From CALZIK01 sp945787635 (GTDB taxonomy: Bacteria; Acidobacteriota; Thermoanaerobaculia; Multivoradales; JAHEKO01), in contig CAMYNM010000004.1 in assembly GCA_947259725.1 (NCBI GenBank), forward strand, positions 62,001 to 126,000: a DNA stretch of 64,000 bases, written 5' to 3'. The first letter of the stretch is position 1, and each line of letters starts with the position of its first letter. This document shows positions 27,774 through 36,067 of this stretch, piece after piece. The position numbers were made by a program, and so were the translations under genes. Below the pieces are notes generated by a model. It ran no database searches and was not told the DNA's origin. It worked only from the letters and a program-made list of their open reading frames with translations.

Positions 27774-28564
27774 AGTCCTATTTAGAGCTGCTCGGGCGAG
27801 TCCTCGAGGAGGGCACCGACCGCCCCGACCGAACCGGCACCGGCACCCGAAGTGTGTTCGGACATCAGATGCGCTTCGACCTAGCCGAGGGCTTTCCGCT
27901 TCTGACCACCAAGAAGCTCCACCTGCGCTCGATCATCTACGAGCTTCTGTGGTTTCTTCGCGGCGAAACCAACGTTCGCTACCTGCAGGAGCACGGCGTC
28001 AAGATCTGGAACGAATGGGCCGACGAGAACGGCGAGCTCGGGCCGGTCTACGGCTCCCAGTGGCGCGCCTGGCGCACGGCGGACGGCCGCACGATCGACC
28101 AGATCTCGAACCTGCTCCGGGACCTGCGCGAAAACCCGAGCTCGCGACGCCACATCGTAAGCGCCTGGAACGTCGGCGACCTGGACGCTATGGCTCTCCC
28201 CGCCTGCCACGCCCTGTTCCAGTTTCACGTCGCCGAGGGCCGCCTGTCGTGCCAGCTGTACCAGCGCAGCGCGGACGTCTTCCTCGGCGTGCCTTTCAAC
28301 ATTGCCTCGTACGCTCTGTTGACGATGATGATCGCCAGGTCCGTCGACCTCGAGCCCGGTGACTTCCTCCTGGCGCTCGGCGACGCGCACCTCTACCTCA
28401 ACCACCTGGAACAGGCCCGCACCCAGCTTCTGCGCGAGCCGAGAGCCCTGCCCCGGATGGTCCTCAATCCCGAGGTCCGCTCGCTGTTCGACTTCCGGTA
28501 CGAGGACTTCACGCTCGAGAGCTACGACCCTCACCCTCACATCAAGGCACCGATCTCGGTTTGA
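27770..28564 (+). CDS. thyA: Thymidylate synthase
   Basis: A 264-residue protein, the same length as the Escherichia coli enzyme. Signatures include RTGTGTRSVFGHQMRFDL, FPLLTTKKLHLRSII, the catalytic Cys in LPACHALFQFHV, QRSADVFLGVPFNIASYA and the dUMP-binding RSAD. It converts dUMP and methylenetetrahydrofolate to dTMP and dihydrofolate. The dihydrofolate is recycled by the reductase encoded next, whose TTG start overlaps this stop (TTGA). All catalytic residues appear intact. Confidence 0.97.
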   Translation: MKSYLELLGRVLEEGTDRPDRTGTGTRSVFGHQMRFDLAEGFPLLTTKKLHLRSIIYELLWFLRGETNVRYLQEHGVKIWNEWADENGELGPVYGSQWRAWRTADGRTIDQISNLLRDLRENPSSRRHIVSAWNVGDLDAMALPACHALFQFHVAEGRLSCQLYQRSADVFLGVPFNIASYALLTMMIARSVDLEPGDFLLALGDAHLYLNHLEQARTQLLREPRALPRMVLNPEVRSLFDFRYEDFTLESYDPHPHIKAPISV

Positions 28565-29178
28565 AGCTCTCGATCATCGTCGCGGTCGCCGACAACGGCG
28601 TCATTGGCAAAGACAACACACTCCCCTGGCGCCTTTCGGCCGACCTCAAACGCTTCAAGGGCCTGACCATGGGGCATCACCTCTTGATGGGACGAACAAC
28701 CTTCGAGTCGATCGGGCGGCCGCTCCCCGGCCGAACGACGATCGTCCTGAGCCGCGGCAACCCGAAGCTGCCCGAAGGGGTCCTGCTCGCCGGCAGCCTG
28801 ACGGAAGCCGGCGAGATCGCCTTTGCCGCCGGTGAGACCGAAGCCTTTGTGGCCGGAGGCGCCGCCGCCTACAAGGAAGCTCTGCCCGAGGCCGACCTCC
28901 TCTACCTCACCCGTGTCGCCGGCGAGTACGAGGGTGACACGTTTTTCCCGGAGTGGAACCGCGACGGCTGGGAGCTGTTCTCGATGGAGACCTGCCCACG
29001 CCAAGAGGGCGAGCCGCACGCGGTCTTCGAGGTCTGGCGCAGAAACAAACAGCGCGGCAAGGCCAGTCGGGAGGGGGCACGAAGGAATCGTGTCCCCGAT
29101 CGCCTCAGAAGCTTCGGCGCAGCGCCCAGTGGAAGGTCAGGTCCGGACCGTTCTCGAAATGCGCCACGTTCTCGGTGA
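28561..29178 (+). CDS. folA: Dihydrofolate reductase with repeat-derived C-terminal extension
   Basis: A 205-residue frame from TTG, overlapping the thyA stop by 4 nt. The core matches DHFR: IIVAVADNGVIGKDNTLPWRLSADLKRF (with the active-site Asp), LLMGRTTFESIGRPLPGR, VLSRG and AFVAGGAAAYKEALP. The normal enzyme would end near residue 163 (HAVFEVWRRNK). The last about 42 residues are encoded first by a copy of the dispersed palindrome at 29051-29103 and then by antisense of the neighbouring gene, which it overlaps by 74 bp. The tail (Arg, Ser, Gly-rich) is probably a by-product of repeat insertion removing the original stop. Confidence 0.93.
   Translation: MKLSIIVAVADNGVIGKDNTLPWRLSADLKRFKGLTMGHHLLMGRTTFESIGRPLPGRTTIVLSRGNPKLPEGVLLAGSLTEAGEIAFAAGETEAFVAGGAAAYKEALPEADLLYLTRVAGEYEGDTFFPEWNRDGWELFSMETCPRQEGEPHAVFEVWRRNKQRGKASREGARRNRVPDRLRSFGAAPSGRSGPDRSRNAPRSR
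29051..29103. repeat. Dispersed palindrome family C, copy 2
   Basis: GCAAGGCCAGTCGGGAGG followed by an imperfect hairpin GGGGCACGA - AGGAA - TCGTGTCCCC. The loop-proximal arms differ from the other copies but pair with each other. It lies inside the 3' end of folA. Confidence 0.7.
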
Positions 29179-30187
29179 CCGCGGCGGTCAACGAGTAGGC
29201 GTCACCCAGTTGCTTGTGGATGCCGGCGCTGAGCTGCCAGGTCTCGCGGTCGAGGTCTTCGATCCGGATGCCGTCAAGCGGCGAACCCGCGATCATCAAC
29301 TGCACCAGCCATGAAGCGCCAAGCCACCGCTGCTCAAGCCCTGCGTACATCCCCGGAATGACCCGCGCCCCAAGGCCCAGGATCTGCCACTCGCCGAGGC
29401 GACGCAGGTTGAGCGCGCCGAATCGACACCGGCGCCGGCCGCAGGCGCTCCACTGGGCCTGCAGAGAAACGTCCACCGATCCGCTGCTCACGAATCGATC
29501 CTCGTCCGCGATCGGGATCTTGACCGCTCCGTCCCACAGCAGCCGGCGCCCCGGCTTCGCGAGGTGGCGCCCACCCCGGACGGCCACGAGCGGATCCGCC
29601 GGAGTCAAGGACGCCCCCTGCTCCAGCATGAGACTCGAGTCCACCAACTCGAGAAAGAGCCCTTGCACGTTTCTAGGCACGCCGAGACGCCCGTCCTGGT
29701 CCAAGCTCACCGCGCCGTGGAAACCCTCCAGGAGGGTATCCATCCAACCGCCGTAGAGCTTGACGAACGGCAGCCGCACTTCAAGCTCGAGGCCGTTCGA
29801 CAAACCGCGCCGCAGCCGGAGCTCGGTGCGAAGGGTCTCGCCGTCGACAAAGAAAAGCGGTTCACCGACCTCGCTGTCCTGTCTCACTTGATCGAGAAAG
29901 GTCAGGGTCACGGGCAGGCGCTCGGTTCGGGCCTCGAGCGCCGTCTGTACGGATTTCGAGCGCGTGAAGGTGTTGCCCATCGAAACCGACAGCTCGCCCT
30001 GCCATTCCCCTTCCTCGACGAGCCTCAGAGGCAGCGGCTCGACGGCCAGAGTGCCTACGGTGAGCACAAACTGGTCCGCGACTCGCAACGGACCGAAAAA
30101 CTCGGGTGCTCCGGCACATACGGCCTGCGAGCAGAGGACCAGAGCGAGCCCCAGCAAGCTTCGGCGCCAGAGCGCGAGCTCGTTCAC
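29105..30187 (-). CDS. DUF3187-like outer-membrane protein
   Basis: A 360-residue protein taken from GTG 30187 because a signal peptide follows (LLGLALVLCSQAVCAGAP); the frame extends upstream into the peroxiredoxin gene. The mature start PEFFGPLRVADQFVLTVGTL and later strands (GNTFTRS, LRTELRLRRGLSNGLELEVRLPFVKLYGGWMD, ending FHWALRRSF) resemble the DUF3187 family of predicted beta-barrel proteins. The terminal Phe fits an outer-membrane barrel. Function is unknown. It lies 7 bp downstream of the peroxiredoxin gene and probably shares its promoter. The 3' end overlaps the extended folA frame. Confidence 0.7.
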   Translation of the reverse strand: MNELALWRRSLLGLALVLCSQAVCAGAPEFFGPLRVADQFVLTVGTLAVEPLPLRLVEEGEWQGELSVSMGNTFTRSKSVQTALEARTERLPVTLTFLDQVRQDSEVGEPLFFVDGETLRTELRLRRGLSNGLELEVRLPFVKLYGGWMDTLLEGFHGAVSLDQDGRLGVPRNVQGLFLELVDSSLMLEQGASLTPADPLVAVRGGRHLAKPGRRLLWDGAVKIPIADEDRFVSSGSVDVSLQAQWSACGRRRCRFGALNLRRLGEWQILGLGARVIPGMYAGLEQRWLGASWLVQLMIAGSPLDGIRIEDLDRETWQLSAGIHKQLGDAYSLTAAVTENVAHFENGPDLTFHWALRRSF

Positions 30188-30194
30188 GCCGGTA

Positions 30195-30692
30195 TCACGC
30201 GCCGGTCTCTCGCAAGAACTCGAGCACCGCCGCAGCGCTCGAGATGCCCACCTCGCGCCCCGGTTCGACACCCAGGTACTCGATCACGCCGTCACGCACG
30301 ACCGCGGCAAACCGACGGCTGCGCAAGCCCATACCGGCGATCGTCAAATCGAGCTCAAGATCCATCGCCTCGGCCAGCTCACCATTGCCGTCGGCCAGAA
30401 AGGTAATGTGGCCGGCAGCGCCGCTGGTCCGGCCCCAGGCGTCCATGACCGAGGCGTCGTTGACCGCGACGCAGACAATCTCGTCCGCTCCTGCTTCCCC
30501 GAGCGAATCGGCGGCGGTCAGGAATCCGGGAAGGTGCACGTCCGAACAGGTCGAGGTGAAGGCGCCTGGAACGGCGAAAAGAACCACGTTCCTGCCGGCA
30601 AGGAACCGACTCGTAGAGACCGGCTCGACGCCGTCCGCCGTTTTCCGGCGCAAGCTCACCTCGGGTATTGAATCGCCTACGGAAACGCTCAT
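30195..30692 (-). CDS. Peroxiredoxin, Prx5/PMP20-like
   Basis: A 165-residue thioredoxin-fold protein. VLFAVPGAFTSTCSDVHLPGF contains the peroxidatic Cys in the PxxxTxxC motif (Cys about 49). VNDASVMDAWGR and GMGLRSRRFAAVVRDGVIEYLGVEP are typical of the Prx5 group that works with glutathione or thioredoxin. It should reduce hydrogen peroxide and alkyl hydroperoxides in the cytosol. A TAGACT box lies about 25 nt before the ATG, and AAGGAGAGG provides the Shine-Dalgarno, so this gene is not leaderless, unlike its divergent neighbour. Confidence 0.93.
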   Translation of the reverse strand: MSVSVGDSIPEVSLRRKTADGVEPVSTSRFLAGRNVVLFAVPGAFTSTCSDVHLPGFLTAADSLGEAGADEIVCVAVNDASVMDAWGRTSGAAGHITFLADGNGELAEAMDLELDLTIAGMGLRSRRFAAVVRDGVIEYLGVEPGREVGISSAAAVLEFLRETGA

Positions 30693-30760
30693 ACAACCCT
30701 CTCCTTCAGGGCGCCGAGTCTATCCGAGGCGAGGACCACACTTGGCGGCCGCTATCCGGA

Positions 30761-30766
30761 TAAAAT
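30761..30766 (+). promoter_or_regulatory. TAAAAT -10 box, leaderless start at 30773
   Basis: TAAAAT ends 6 nt before the GTG at 30773; no Shine-Dalgarno. Confidence 0.5.
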
Positions 30767-30772
30767 GCGTGG

Positions 30773-31828
30773 GTGCGGGAACTCCAGAGCCTCATCGAGT
30801 CGTGGGACGGCCTCGCCGTTCTCTCCCACTTCGACAAGCCCACCGGGGCGTGGATCTTCATTTGCATCCACGACAATTCTCTGGGCTCGTCCACCGGCGG
30901 CACCCGAATCGCCACGTATCCGACTCCGGCCGACGGTCTGCGCGACGGCATGCGGCTGGCCGAGGGCATGACCCACAAGTGGGCGGCCGTGGACCTCGGG
31001 TTCGGGGGCGCCAAGGCGGTCCTGGCGGTGCCCGGTCCGGTCGTCGGGCAAGAGCGCGAGGGACTCCTGCGGCGCTACGCCAAGCTGGTGGAGCTTCTGG
31101 GCGGAGCCTTCCTGACCGGTGAGGACATGGGCATCCACCCGGAAGACATGGAGGTCATGTCGAAGCACACCCGCTTCCTCCACGGATTCGACGAGACCGG
31201 CAAGAAGGTAGATCCGAGTCCGTACACGGCCCGAGGGGTGCTCACCGGCATCAAAGCCGTCTTCGCGCACAGGTTCGGCGATCCCTCGGTATCGGGAAAG
31301 AGAATTCTCGTCCAGGGTACCGGCAACGTGGGCGGCCATCTGGTCCGGATGCTGGGCGCCGAGGGGGCCGAGGTCCTGCTGGACGACATCGACTCGGACC
31401 GAGCTCGGGCGCTGGCCGACGAGGTCGGCGGCCGGGTGATGAACGGCAACGACCCCTACTCGACTCCCTGTGACGTGTTCGCGCCGTGCGCCGTGGGCGC
31501 CGTCCTGAACCGCGAAACCATTCCCAGGCTCGCCTGCCCGATCGTCGCCGGCTCGGCCAACAATCAGCTGGCCGAGCACGAGGATGTTGAACGGCTACGC
31601 GAACGCGACATCCTCTACGCGCCCGACTACATCATCAATGCCGGCGGCGCGATCTCCTTTGCGCACATCGGCCGAGGCATCACCGATCGCGACCGCCTCT
31701 TCGAGAAGGTCGACTCGATCGGAGGGACGCTTTCCGAGATCATGACCGAGGCCAGCGAACGCGGCGAATCGACGCTCGCGGCCGCCGACCGGCGGGTGGC
31801 GCGGGTACTCGCCCGGGCGCGAAGCTGA
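30773..31828 (+). CDS. Leucine dehydrogenase-type amino-acid dehydrogenase
   Basis: A 351-residue Glu/Leu/Phe/Val dehydrogenase family protein. The catalytic domain has SSTGGTRIATYPTPADGLRDGMRLAEGMTHKWAAVDLGFGGAKAV, with both expected Lys residues. GEDMGIHPEDMEVM follows. The NAD domain has ILVQGTGNVGGHLVRML and LLDDIDSDR, the acidic end of beta-2 indicating NAD rather than NADP. GSANNQLAE and YAPDYIINAGGAIS are characteristic of leucine dehydrogenases. It would deaminate branched-chain amino acids to oxo-acids reversibly. Start at GTG fits the TAAAAT box. No branched-chain oxo-acid dehydrogenase genes are nearby. Confidence 0.92.
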   Translation: MRELQSLIESWDGLAVLSHFDKPTGAWIFICIHDNSLGSSTGGTRIATYPTPADGLRDGMRLAEGMTHKWAAVDLGFGGAKAVLAVPGPVVGQEREGLLRRYAKLVELLGGAFLTGEDMGIHPEDMEVMSKHTRFLHGFDETGKKVDPSPYTARGVLTGIKAVFAHRFGDPSVSGKRILVQGTGNVGGHLVRMLGAEGAEVLLDDIDSDRARALADEVGGRVMNGNDPYSTPCDVFAPCAVGAVLNRETIPRLACPIVAGSANNQLAEHEDVERLRERDILYAPDYIINAGGAISFAHIGRGITDRDRLFEKVDSIGGTLSEIMTEASERGESTLAAADRRVARVLARARS

Positions 31829-31865
31829 CCGGCCCGAAGCGCCACGGCTGCAAGTACTGTCAGGA

Positions 31866-31897
31866 CCGACGTCGGGCACGGAAGCCCGACGCTACCG
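31866..31897. repeat. Single REP-like hairpin with a different stem
   Basis: On the minus strand GTAG is followed by CGTCGGGC - TTCCGT - GCCCGACG: an 8-bp perfect stem with a 6-nt loop, the same layout as the arrays but with another stem sequence. It may also help terminate the leucine dehydrogenase transcript. The rest of 31829-32011 shows nothing recognisable. Confidence 0.6.
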
Positions 31898-32011
31898 TTG
31901 ATGAGGTTGACGTCGGTGAAGTGCGCGGCTGGTGCGGCCGTGCGAAACCGAGGACCAGCCGTGGCCTTCGATCATGCCCCAACGCGCCGGCGCCGCTCTA
32001 CCGACTACAGA

Positions 32012-32173
32012 CTAGGAGCTTGCTGAAGAACCCTGGCGGGTCGCGCGCCAAGGGCTTGTGGTGCAGATGCGAGGCGCGAGGAGGAGTCGATGCGGTGCCA
32101 TCGCCGACGACCCCTTGGCGCCCTTCGGGTTGCGGCGGCGTGGACCTGCCAGGGTTTTTCAGCAAGCTCCTAG
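32012..32173. mobile_element. MITE, 154 bp, with CTAG target duplications
   Basis: Terminal inverted repeats of 26 bp begin GAGCTTGCTGAA and end ACCCTGGC(G/A)GGT, differing at two positions. The left lies at 32016-32041 and the right at 32144-32169. CTAG flanks both sides (32012-32015 and 32170-32173) as a target duplication. The interior holds a second, imperfect inverted repeat (GCGCCAAGGG / CCCCTTGGCGC) and no gene, so it is non-autonomous. The right CTAG contains the stop codon of the phosphatase gene. The parent transposon is not in this window. Confidence 0.85.
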
Positions 32174-33777
32174 GGGTTGGACGCCGGATGCGGCCGACGG
32201 GCGAGGCTCCGCCCGTCGATCTCGGCGGGAGGGGACACGCCGGCCCACTCGCTCAGCGTCGGCGCTATGTCCACGGTGCGGACGGGCATCGAGTCGCTTC
32301 CAGCCACGCCTCCTGGCCGCCACAGCACCATAGGCACGTGGGTGTCGTATCGATGAGGCGTGCCGTGAGACGAGGCGCTGGTGGCGGACGCCAGAAAGTA
32401 CTCCTCCCATTCGATCGCGAGATCGGGGCTGCGCGCGGGAAAATGACTGCGCGCAAACCGCCGTTGCATCTCACTCCCGGTCTCCTCTCTGAGCTCCTCG
32501 GCGAGCCAGACCCGGACCACGGAAGGACAGGCCTCGAGTATCGATCGGGCTCGATTGCGCACCTCGACCGCGGTCGCTTCGATGCCCGCCGACATTGGAG
32601 CGAAGAATGGGCCGGGAAGGAGCCATTGCGCCTCTCCGAACTCCTGGTCGAGGCCGGCCTCGAGGCTCTGCAGGCATGCGATCTCCTCGACGGCGACACG
32701 CCGTGCGGGCAAACCTTCATCAATGCGGCGTTCCGGCACCGGCACCGAGCCGTGGTCGCTGGTGAGCGCGATGGCGACGTGATCCATGCCGACCGTCCCG
32801 TCCAGCCAGTCGAAAAAGGCTCCCAACTCCCGGTCCAGCCGCAGCAGGATGTCGAAGAACTCGCGGCTCTCGGGGCCATGGCCATGACCGATGAAGTCGG
32901 AGGTCGAGAACCCGATCGCCAGCAGGTCGGGGTAGCCGTCCCGGCCCAGCTCTTCGGCCGTGATCAGTCTGCGAGCGACCTGCAGCAGACTCTCGTCCAC
33001 CCATGGTGAGTCCAAGGCATCGGCGAAGTAGACATCGCTCGGAGCAAGGGACAGCCCTCCGATCGGATGCGGAAAGTCTTCTTCCAAGGGGCCCAGGTCG
33101 AACTCGGCCACGCCCATTTCCGCCAGCGCTTCGGGCTCGACGGGCAGCGGCGTCCAGACCGTTCCGAAGTGTTTCCCGAGGAGGCCCTCGGCGTTGACCT
33201 CAGCGAGCCATTCCGGCGCCGACTCCCGGTAGTAGCGCGACGACTCGAACCCGCCCTCCGAGTCGTACCAGTACGCGCCGTCGGCCCGGCGACCTCCGAG
33301 TAGAACCGCGGATCTGTCCTTGCCGGCCACCGTGAAGACACGGCTCGCCGGATAGCTCTCCCTCAGCCAGTCACCGAGGGCGTCGCACTCGAGATACGTC
33401 GGCGCACGGGCGTCGCTGTCGTCACCCGCCGAGTAGATCTCCTCGCCGGTGGCTCGATCGATCCAGTAGTTCGAGATGATCCCATGACGGGACGGATGGC
33501 AGCCGGTGGAGACGGTCGCGTGCCCGGGGCCGGTCTGGGTGCCGGCGTGCGCGTGGTGCGCTTCGGTGTAGACCGTCCCCTGGTCCAAGAGGCGCCGGAG
33601 GCCGCCTTCGAAGGCGCGGTCGAACCTCACCAGATGGTCGGCGCCGAGCTGATCGACGACCAGAAGCAGGAGGAGCCGGGGAGCGTCCGCAGGAGGTTCG
33701 AGGGTGGGCCGTGGGCAGGCGAGAGCGGTCAGCGCCACCGCCGTGAGACCGGCTAGAGCCGATCGTTTCCTCGTCAT
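32170..33777 (-). CDS. Alkaline phosphatase-superfamily lipoprotein (PafA/nucleotide pyrophosphatase-like)
   Basis: A 535-residue protein. The N-terminus has a lipobox (LTALAC, Cys about 21). The metal and nucleophile sites of the alkaline phosphatase fold are visible: LLLVVDQLGADHLVRF, TQTGPGHATVSTGCHPSRHGI (Thr nucleophile), GFSTSDFIGHGHGPES, ALTSDHGSVPVP and, near the end, HRYDTHVPMVLWRPG. It is similar to PafA-type monoesterases and phosphodiesterases. It is probably anchored in an envelope membrane facing the periplasm, acting on phosphate esters. The stop TAG lies within the CTAG duplication of the adjacent MITE, so the last residues (RRPHPASNP) may not be original. Confidence 0.88.
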   Translation of the reverse strand: MTRKRSALAGLTAVALTALACPRPTLEPPADAPRLLLLLVVDQLGADHLVRFDRAFEGGLRRLLDQGTVYTEAHHAHAGTQTGPGHATVSTGCHPSRHGIISNYWIDRATGEEIYSAGDDSDARAPTYLECDALGDWLRESYPASRVFTVAGKDRSAVLLGGRRADGAYWYDSEGGFESSRYYRESAPEWLAEVNAEGLLGKHFGTVWTPLPVEPEALAEMGVAEFDLGPLEEDFPHPIGGLSLAPSDVYFADALDSPWVDESLLQVARRLITAEELGRDGYPDLLAIGFSTSDFIGHGHGPESREFFDILLRLDRELGAFFDWLDGTVGMDHVAIALTSDHGSVPVPERRIDEGLPARRVAVEEIACLQSLEAGLDQEFGEAQWLLPGPFFAPMSAGIEATAVEVRNRARSILEACPSVVRVWLAEELREETGSEMQRRFARSHFPARSPDLAIEWEEYFLASATSASSHGTPHRYDTHVPMVLWRPGGVAGSDSMPVRTVDIAPTLSEWAGVSPPAEIDGRSLARRPHPASNP

Positions 33778-33795
33778 CTCCGACTCATCCGATCC

Positions 33796-34875
33796 TCAAG
33801 AGCCGCCGAGTATACAGTCGCCCCAGGATTCGTTCTCCAAGCGCCGGGAGCGCTCCTCGGCCCGGAGGTCGACCAGGCAGCGGGCGCTGTCGTAGAACCC
33901 GGCGAGCTCTTCACCGACGGCAGAGTACAACCGCTCGAACGCGGGCAGACGCTCCCCGTAGAAGCCGATCGAGGCCAGATTCGCGTTGTTGAGATCCTGG
34001 CCGATCCAGCCGGCGAAGGCCGAAGTGCGCTCGGGATCGCCGGCGACCAGGTCGCGCTGCAGCTCGGCGAAGATCTCGGCCTTTTGCGCACGCATCTCGG
34101 CTGGTGGCAAGGTAGCCTCAGCGCGAGAGTAGAGGGACTCCAGTCGAGTGCGGAAGCGTCCGATCCTCGCGTAGGTCTCGTCGAGCTCCTCGGTCGCGAG
34201 CCGATAGTCGGCGACCTGCTCTTCGGCGTCCTTCCCTGCCTCGAGCCACCTCCTCACCCCGATGCGCTCGACAGCGGTGGCGAAGGACTCGTTGAACGCG
34301 GTGTCGTCCTTGGCGTAGACGATGCCATGAGCGAGCTCGTGAAACAGCAAGCCGGCGAGCTGCCGATCGCCGTCGAAGAGAAACGTGTTGAGCAGAGGAT
34401 CTCCGAACCACCCGAGACTCGAGAAGGCCCGCACCCCGCCCACCGAAACGTCCAAGCCCCGGGCACGGAGGCGGTCGGCGAAGCCTTCGGCCTTGGCCGG
34501 CAGGAAGAAGCCTCGATAGCCGACACAGCCGGCGATCGGAAAGCACCTGACCTCGGGCTCGAGGCTGAACTCGGGCGTCGCGACCACTGTCCACACCACG
34601 AACGGCCGCTCGAGGTCGAGGTACTTGCGATACTTCTTGCCCACCGGCAGGCCCAGGTCGGCTTCGGCGAACTCGAGAAGCTCGCCGGCGAATCGCAAGC
34701 GAGTCCTGAGCTCCTCCGCCGTGCCGGGATCGCCGAGCAGCCGCTCGACCCGCTCGCCACGGGTCACGAGCTCGAAGCCCCCCTTGCCCAGGTGCGCGTA
34801 GTAGCCGAGCTGCCCGCAACCGGCCAGCGTGGGCAGCAGGATGAGGAGACCGGTAAGGGTCGCCCAGGCGTTCAT
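33796..34875 (-). CDS. Predicted aminopeptidase lipoprotein (PF10023-like)
   Basis: A 359-residue protein starting at ATG 34875. A lipobox (LPTLAGCGQ, Cys about 17) follows the signal helix. The start GQLGYYAHLGKGGFELV is characteristic of the family annotated as predicted aminopeptidase. The catalytic motif is LLFHELAHGIVYAKDDTAFNESFATAVE: HExxH with downstream Glu ligands (NESFA). CFPIAGCVGYRGFF is another conserved block. It is probably a zinc peptidase on the periplasmic face of an envelope membrane. It is divergent from the M14 gene, 39 bp away. Confidence 0.87.
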   Translation of the reverse strand: MNAWATLTGLLILLPTLAGCGQLGYYAHLGKGGFELVTRGERVERLLGDPGTAEELRTRLRFAGELLEFAEADLGLPVGKKYRKYLDLERPFVVWTVVATPEFSLEPEVRCFPIAGCVGYRGFFLPAKAEGFADRLRARGLDVSVGGVRAFSSLGWFGDPLLNTFLFDGDRQLAGLLFHELAHGIVYAKDDTAFNESFATAVERIGVRRWLEAGKDAEEQVADYRLATEELDETYARIGRFRTRLESLYSRAEATLPPAEMRAQKAEIFAELQRDLVAGDPERTSAFAGWIGQDLNNANLASIGFYGERLPAFERLYSAVGEELAGFYDSARCLVDLRAEERSRRLENESWGDCILGGS

Positions 34876-34914
34876 GTTCCTCGTGCTCGACAAGTCGATT
34901 ACGCTACCCCAGAA

Positions 34915-36054
34915 ATGAGCGCTGGGCCCGATACGCCGCCACAACTCGACGTCGACGAGGTCCTCGCTTCCGATTCGTCGCGGTGGATCGGGCGCGCTCG
35001 TGCGATCGGCGCGTCTCGCGAGGACCGACCGATTCTTGGATTCTCGGCCGGCACCGGCCCTGCGCGGGTTACCTTGATCGGCGGCTGTCACGCCGACGAG
35101 CCGGTCGGTCCGGCGACCCTCGAGCTCCTGGCGAGCCATCTCGCCGGACTTTCAGGCGACCACCCCCTCGCGCGGGACTTCGAGTGGCGGATCGTGCCGC
35201 ACGTCAATCCAGACGGCGAAGCACGCAATCGGGCCTGGACGGGACGGCAGGTCGCGGTAAGGAACCACCGAGGGCACCTCGACCAAGGGTTCGAGCTCAG
35301 CAGTTATCTCGCGTCGGTCTCACGGGAGCTGCCGGGTGACGACATCGAGTTCGGTTTCCCGTCTGTCCCTTCCGGCGGGACGGCCGACGCCGGTTCCGGT
35401 ACCAGCCCCGAGGCCTGGCCGGTTCGACCCGAGAACCGCGCGGTCGCCGACTTTCTCGCCGCGGAGCTCGACCCACCTCGGACCCTGTGTCTGCACGGCT
35501 CGTTTCATGGCATGGGTCTGGCGCCCGGACCCTGGTTCCTGCTCGAACCGTCCTGGATCGAGCGTACCGGAGCGATTCGGGCGCGCGTCGGGGCACGAGT
35601 CGAGGCAATGGGCTACCGGCTCTTCGACGCCGAGAGGCACGGAGAAAAAGGGTTCCATCGGATCGAACCGGGCTTTGCGACCCGACCCGACTCGAGGGCC
35701 ATGCGCGCCTTCTTCGAGGCTCGCGACGAGGCCGCCGAAGCCGCCAAGTTCCGGCCGAGCTCGATGGAATTCGCAGGCACCCTGGGAGACGATCCGCTTA
35801 CCTTCGTGACCGAGATGCCGCTGTTTCTGACGCCCTCGCTGGCCGCGGGGCCGGTCGAGCGCGACGAGCTCGAGGCCATACGCTCTCGCCTGACGAGCGC
35901 CGTCGCCGCGGGGCTGTCGGCGCTCGAGGCAACGGCGTCCGAACTCGGCGTCGCGCCGATGCCGATCCGCGACCAGATGCGGCTTCAGTTGACGTTCCTT
36001 CACGAAGCGCTCCGGGCGATCGCGAGGCATGAACGCCCAAAGCTCACGGGCTGA
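34915..36054 (+). CDS. M14-family zinc carboxypeptidase-like protein
   Basis: A 379-residue protein starting at ATG 34915; the frame is open far upstream but that part is antisense to the preceding gene. Zinc ligands are IGGCHADEPVGPAT (HxxE) and the His in CLHGSFHGMG. PHVNPDGEARNR is the typical substrate-binding block of M14 enzymes. No signal peptide is seen, so it is probably cytosolic. A TACGCT box 9 nt before the ATG is a possible -10. The substrate, amino acid or peptidoglycan-derived peptide, cannot be read. The next gene's promoter begins right at the stop codon. Confidence 0.85.
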   Translation: MSAGPDTPPQLDVDEVLASDSSRWIGRARAIGASREDRPILGFSAGTGPARVTLIGGCHADEPVGPATLELLASHLAGLSGDHPLARDFEWRIVPHVNPDGEARNRAWTGRQVAVRNHRGHLDQGFELSSYLASVSRELPGDDIEFGFPSVPSGGTADAGSGTSPEAWPVRPENRAVADFLAAELDPPRTLCLHGSFHGMGLAPGPWFLLEPSWIERTGAIRARVGARVEAMGYRLFDAERHGEKGFHRIEPGFATRPDSRAMRAFFEARDEAAEAAKFRPSSMEFAGTLGDDPLTFVTEMPLFLTPSLAAGPVERDELEAIRSRLTSAVAAGLSALEATASELGVAPMPIRDQMRLQLTFLHEALRAIARHERPKLTG

Positions 36055-36060
36055 TAGATT
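36055..36060 (+). promoter_or_regulatory. TAGATT -10 box, leaderless start at 36068
   Basis: TAGATT starts the base after the preceding gene's stop codon and ends 7 nt before the ATG at 36068; no Shine-Dalgarno. Confidence 0.45.
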
Positions 36061-36067
36061 TCATCGA

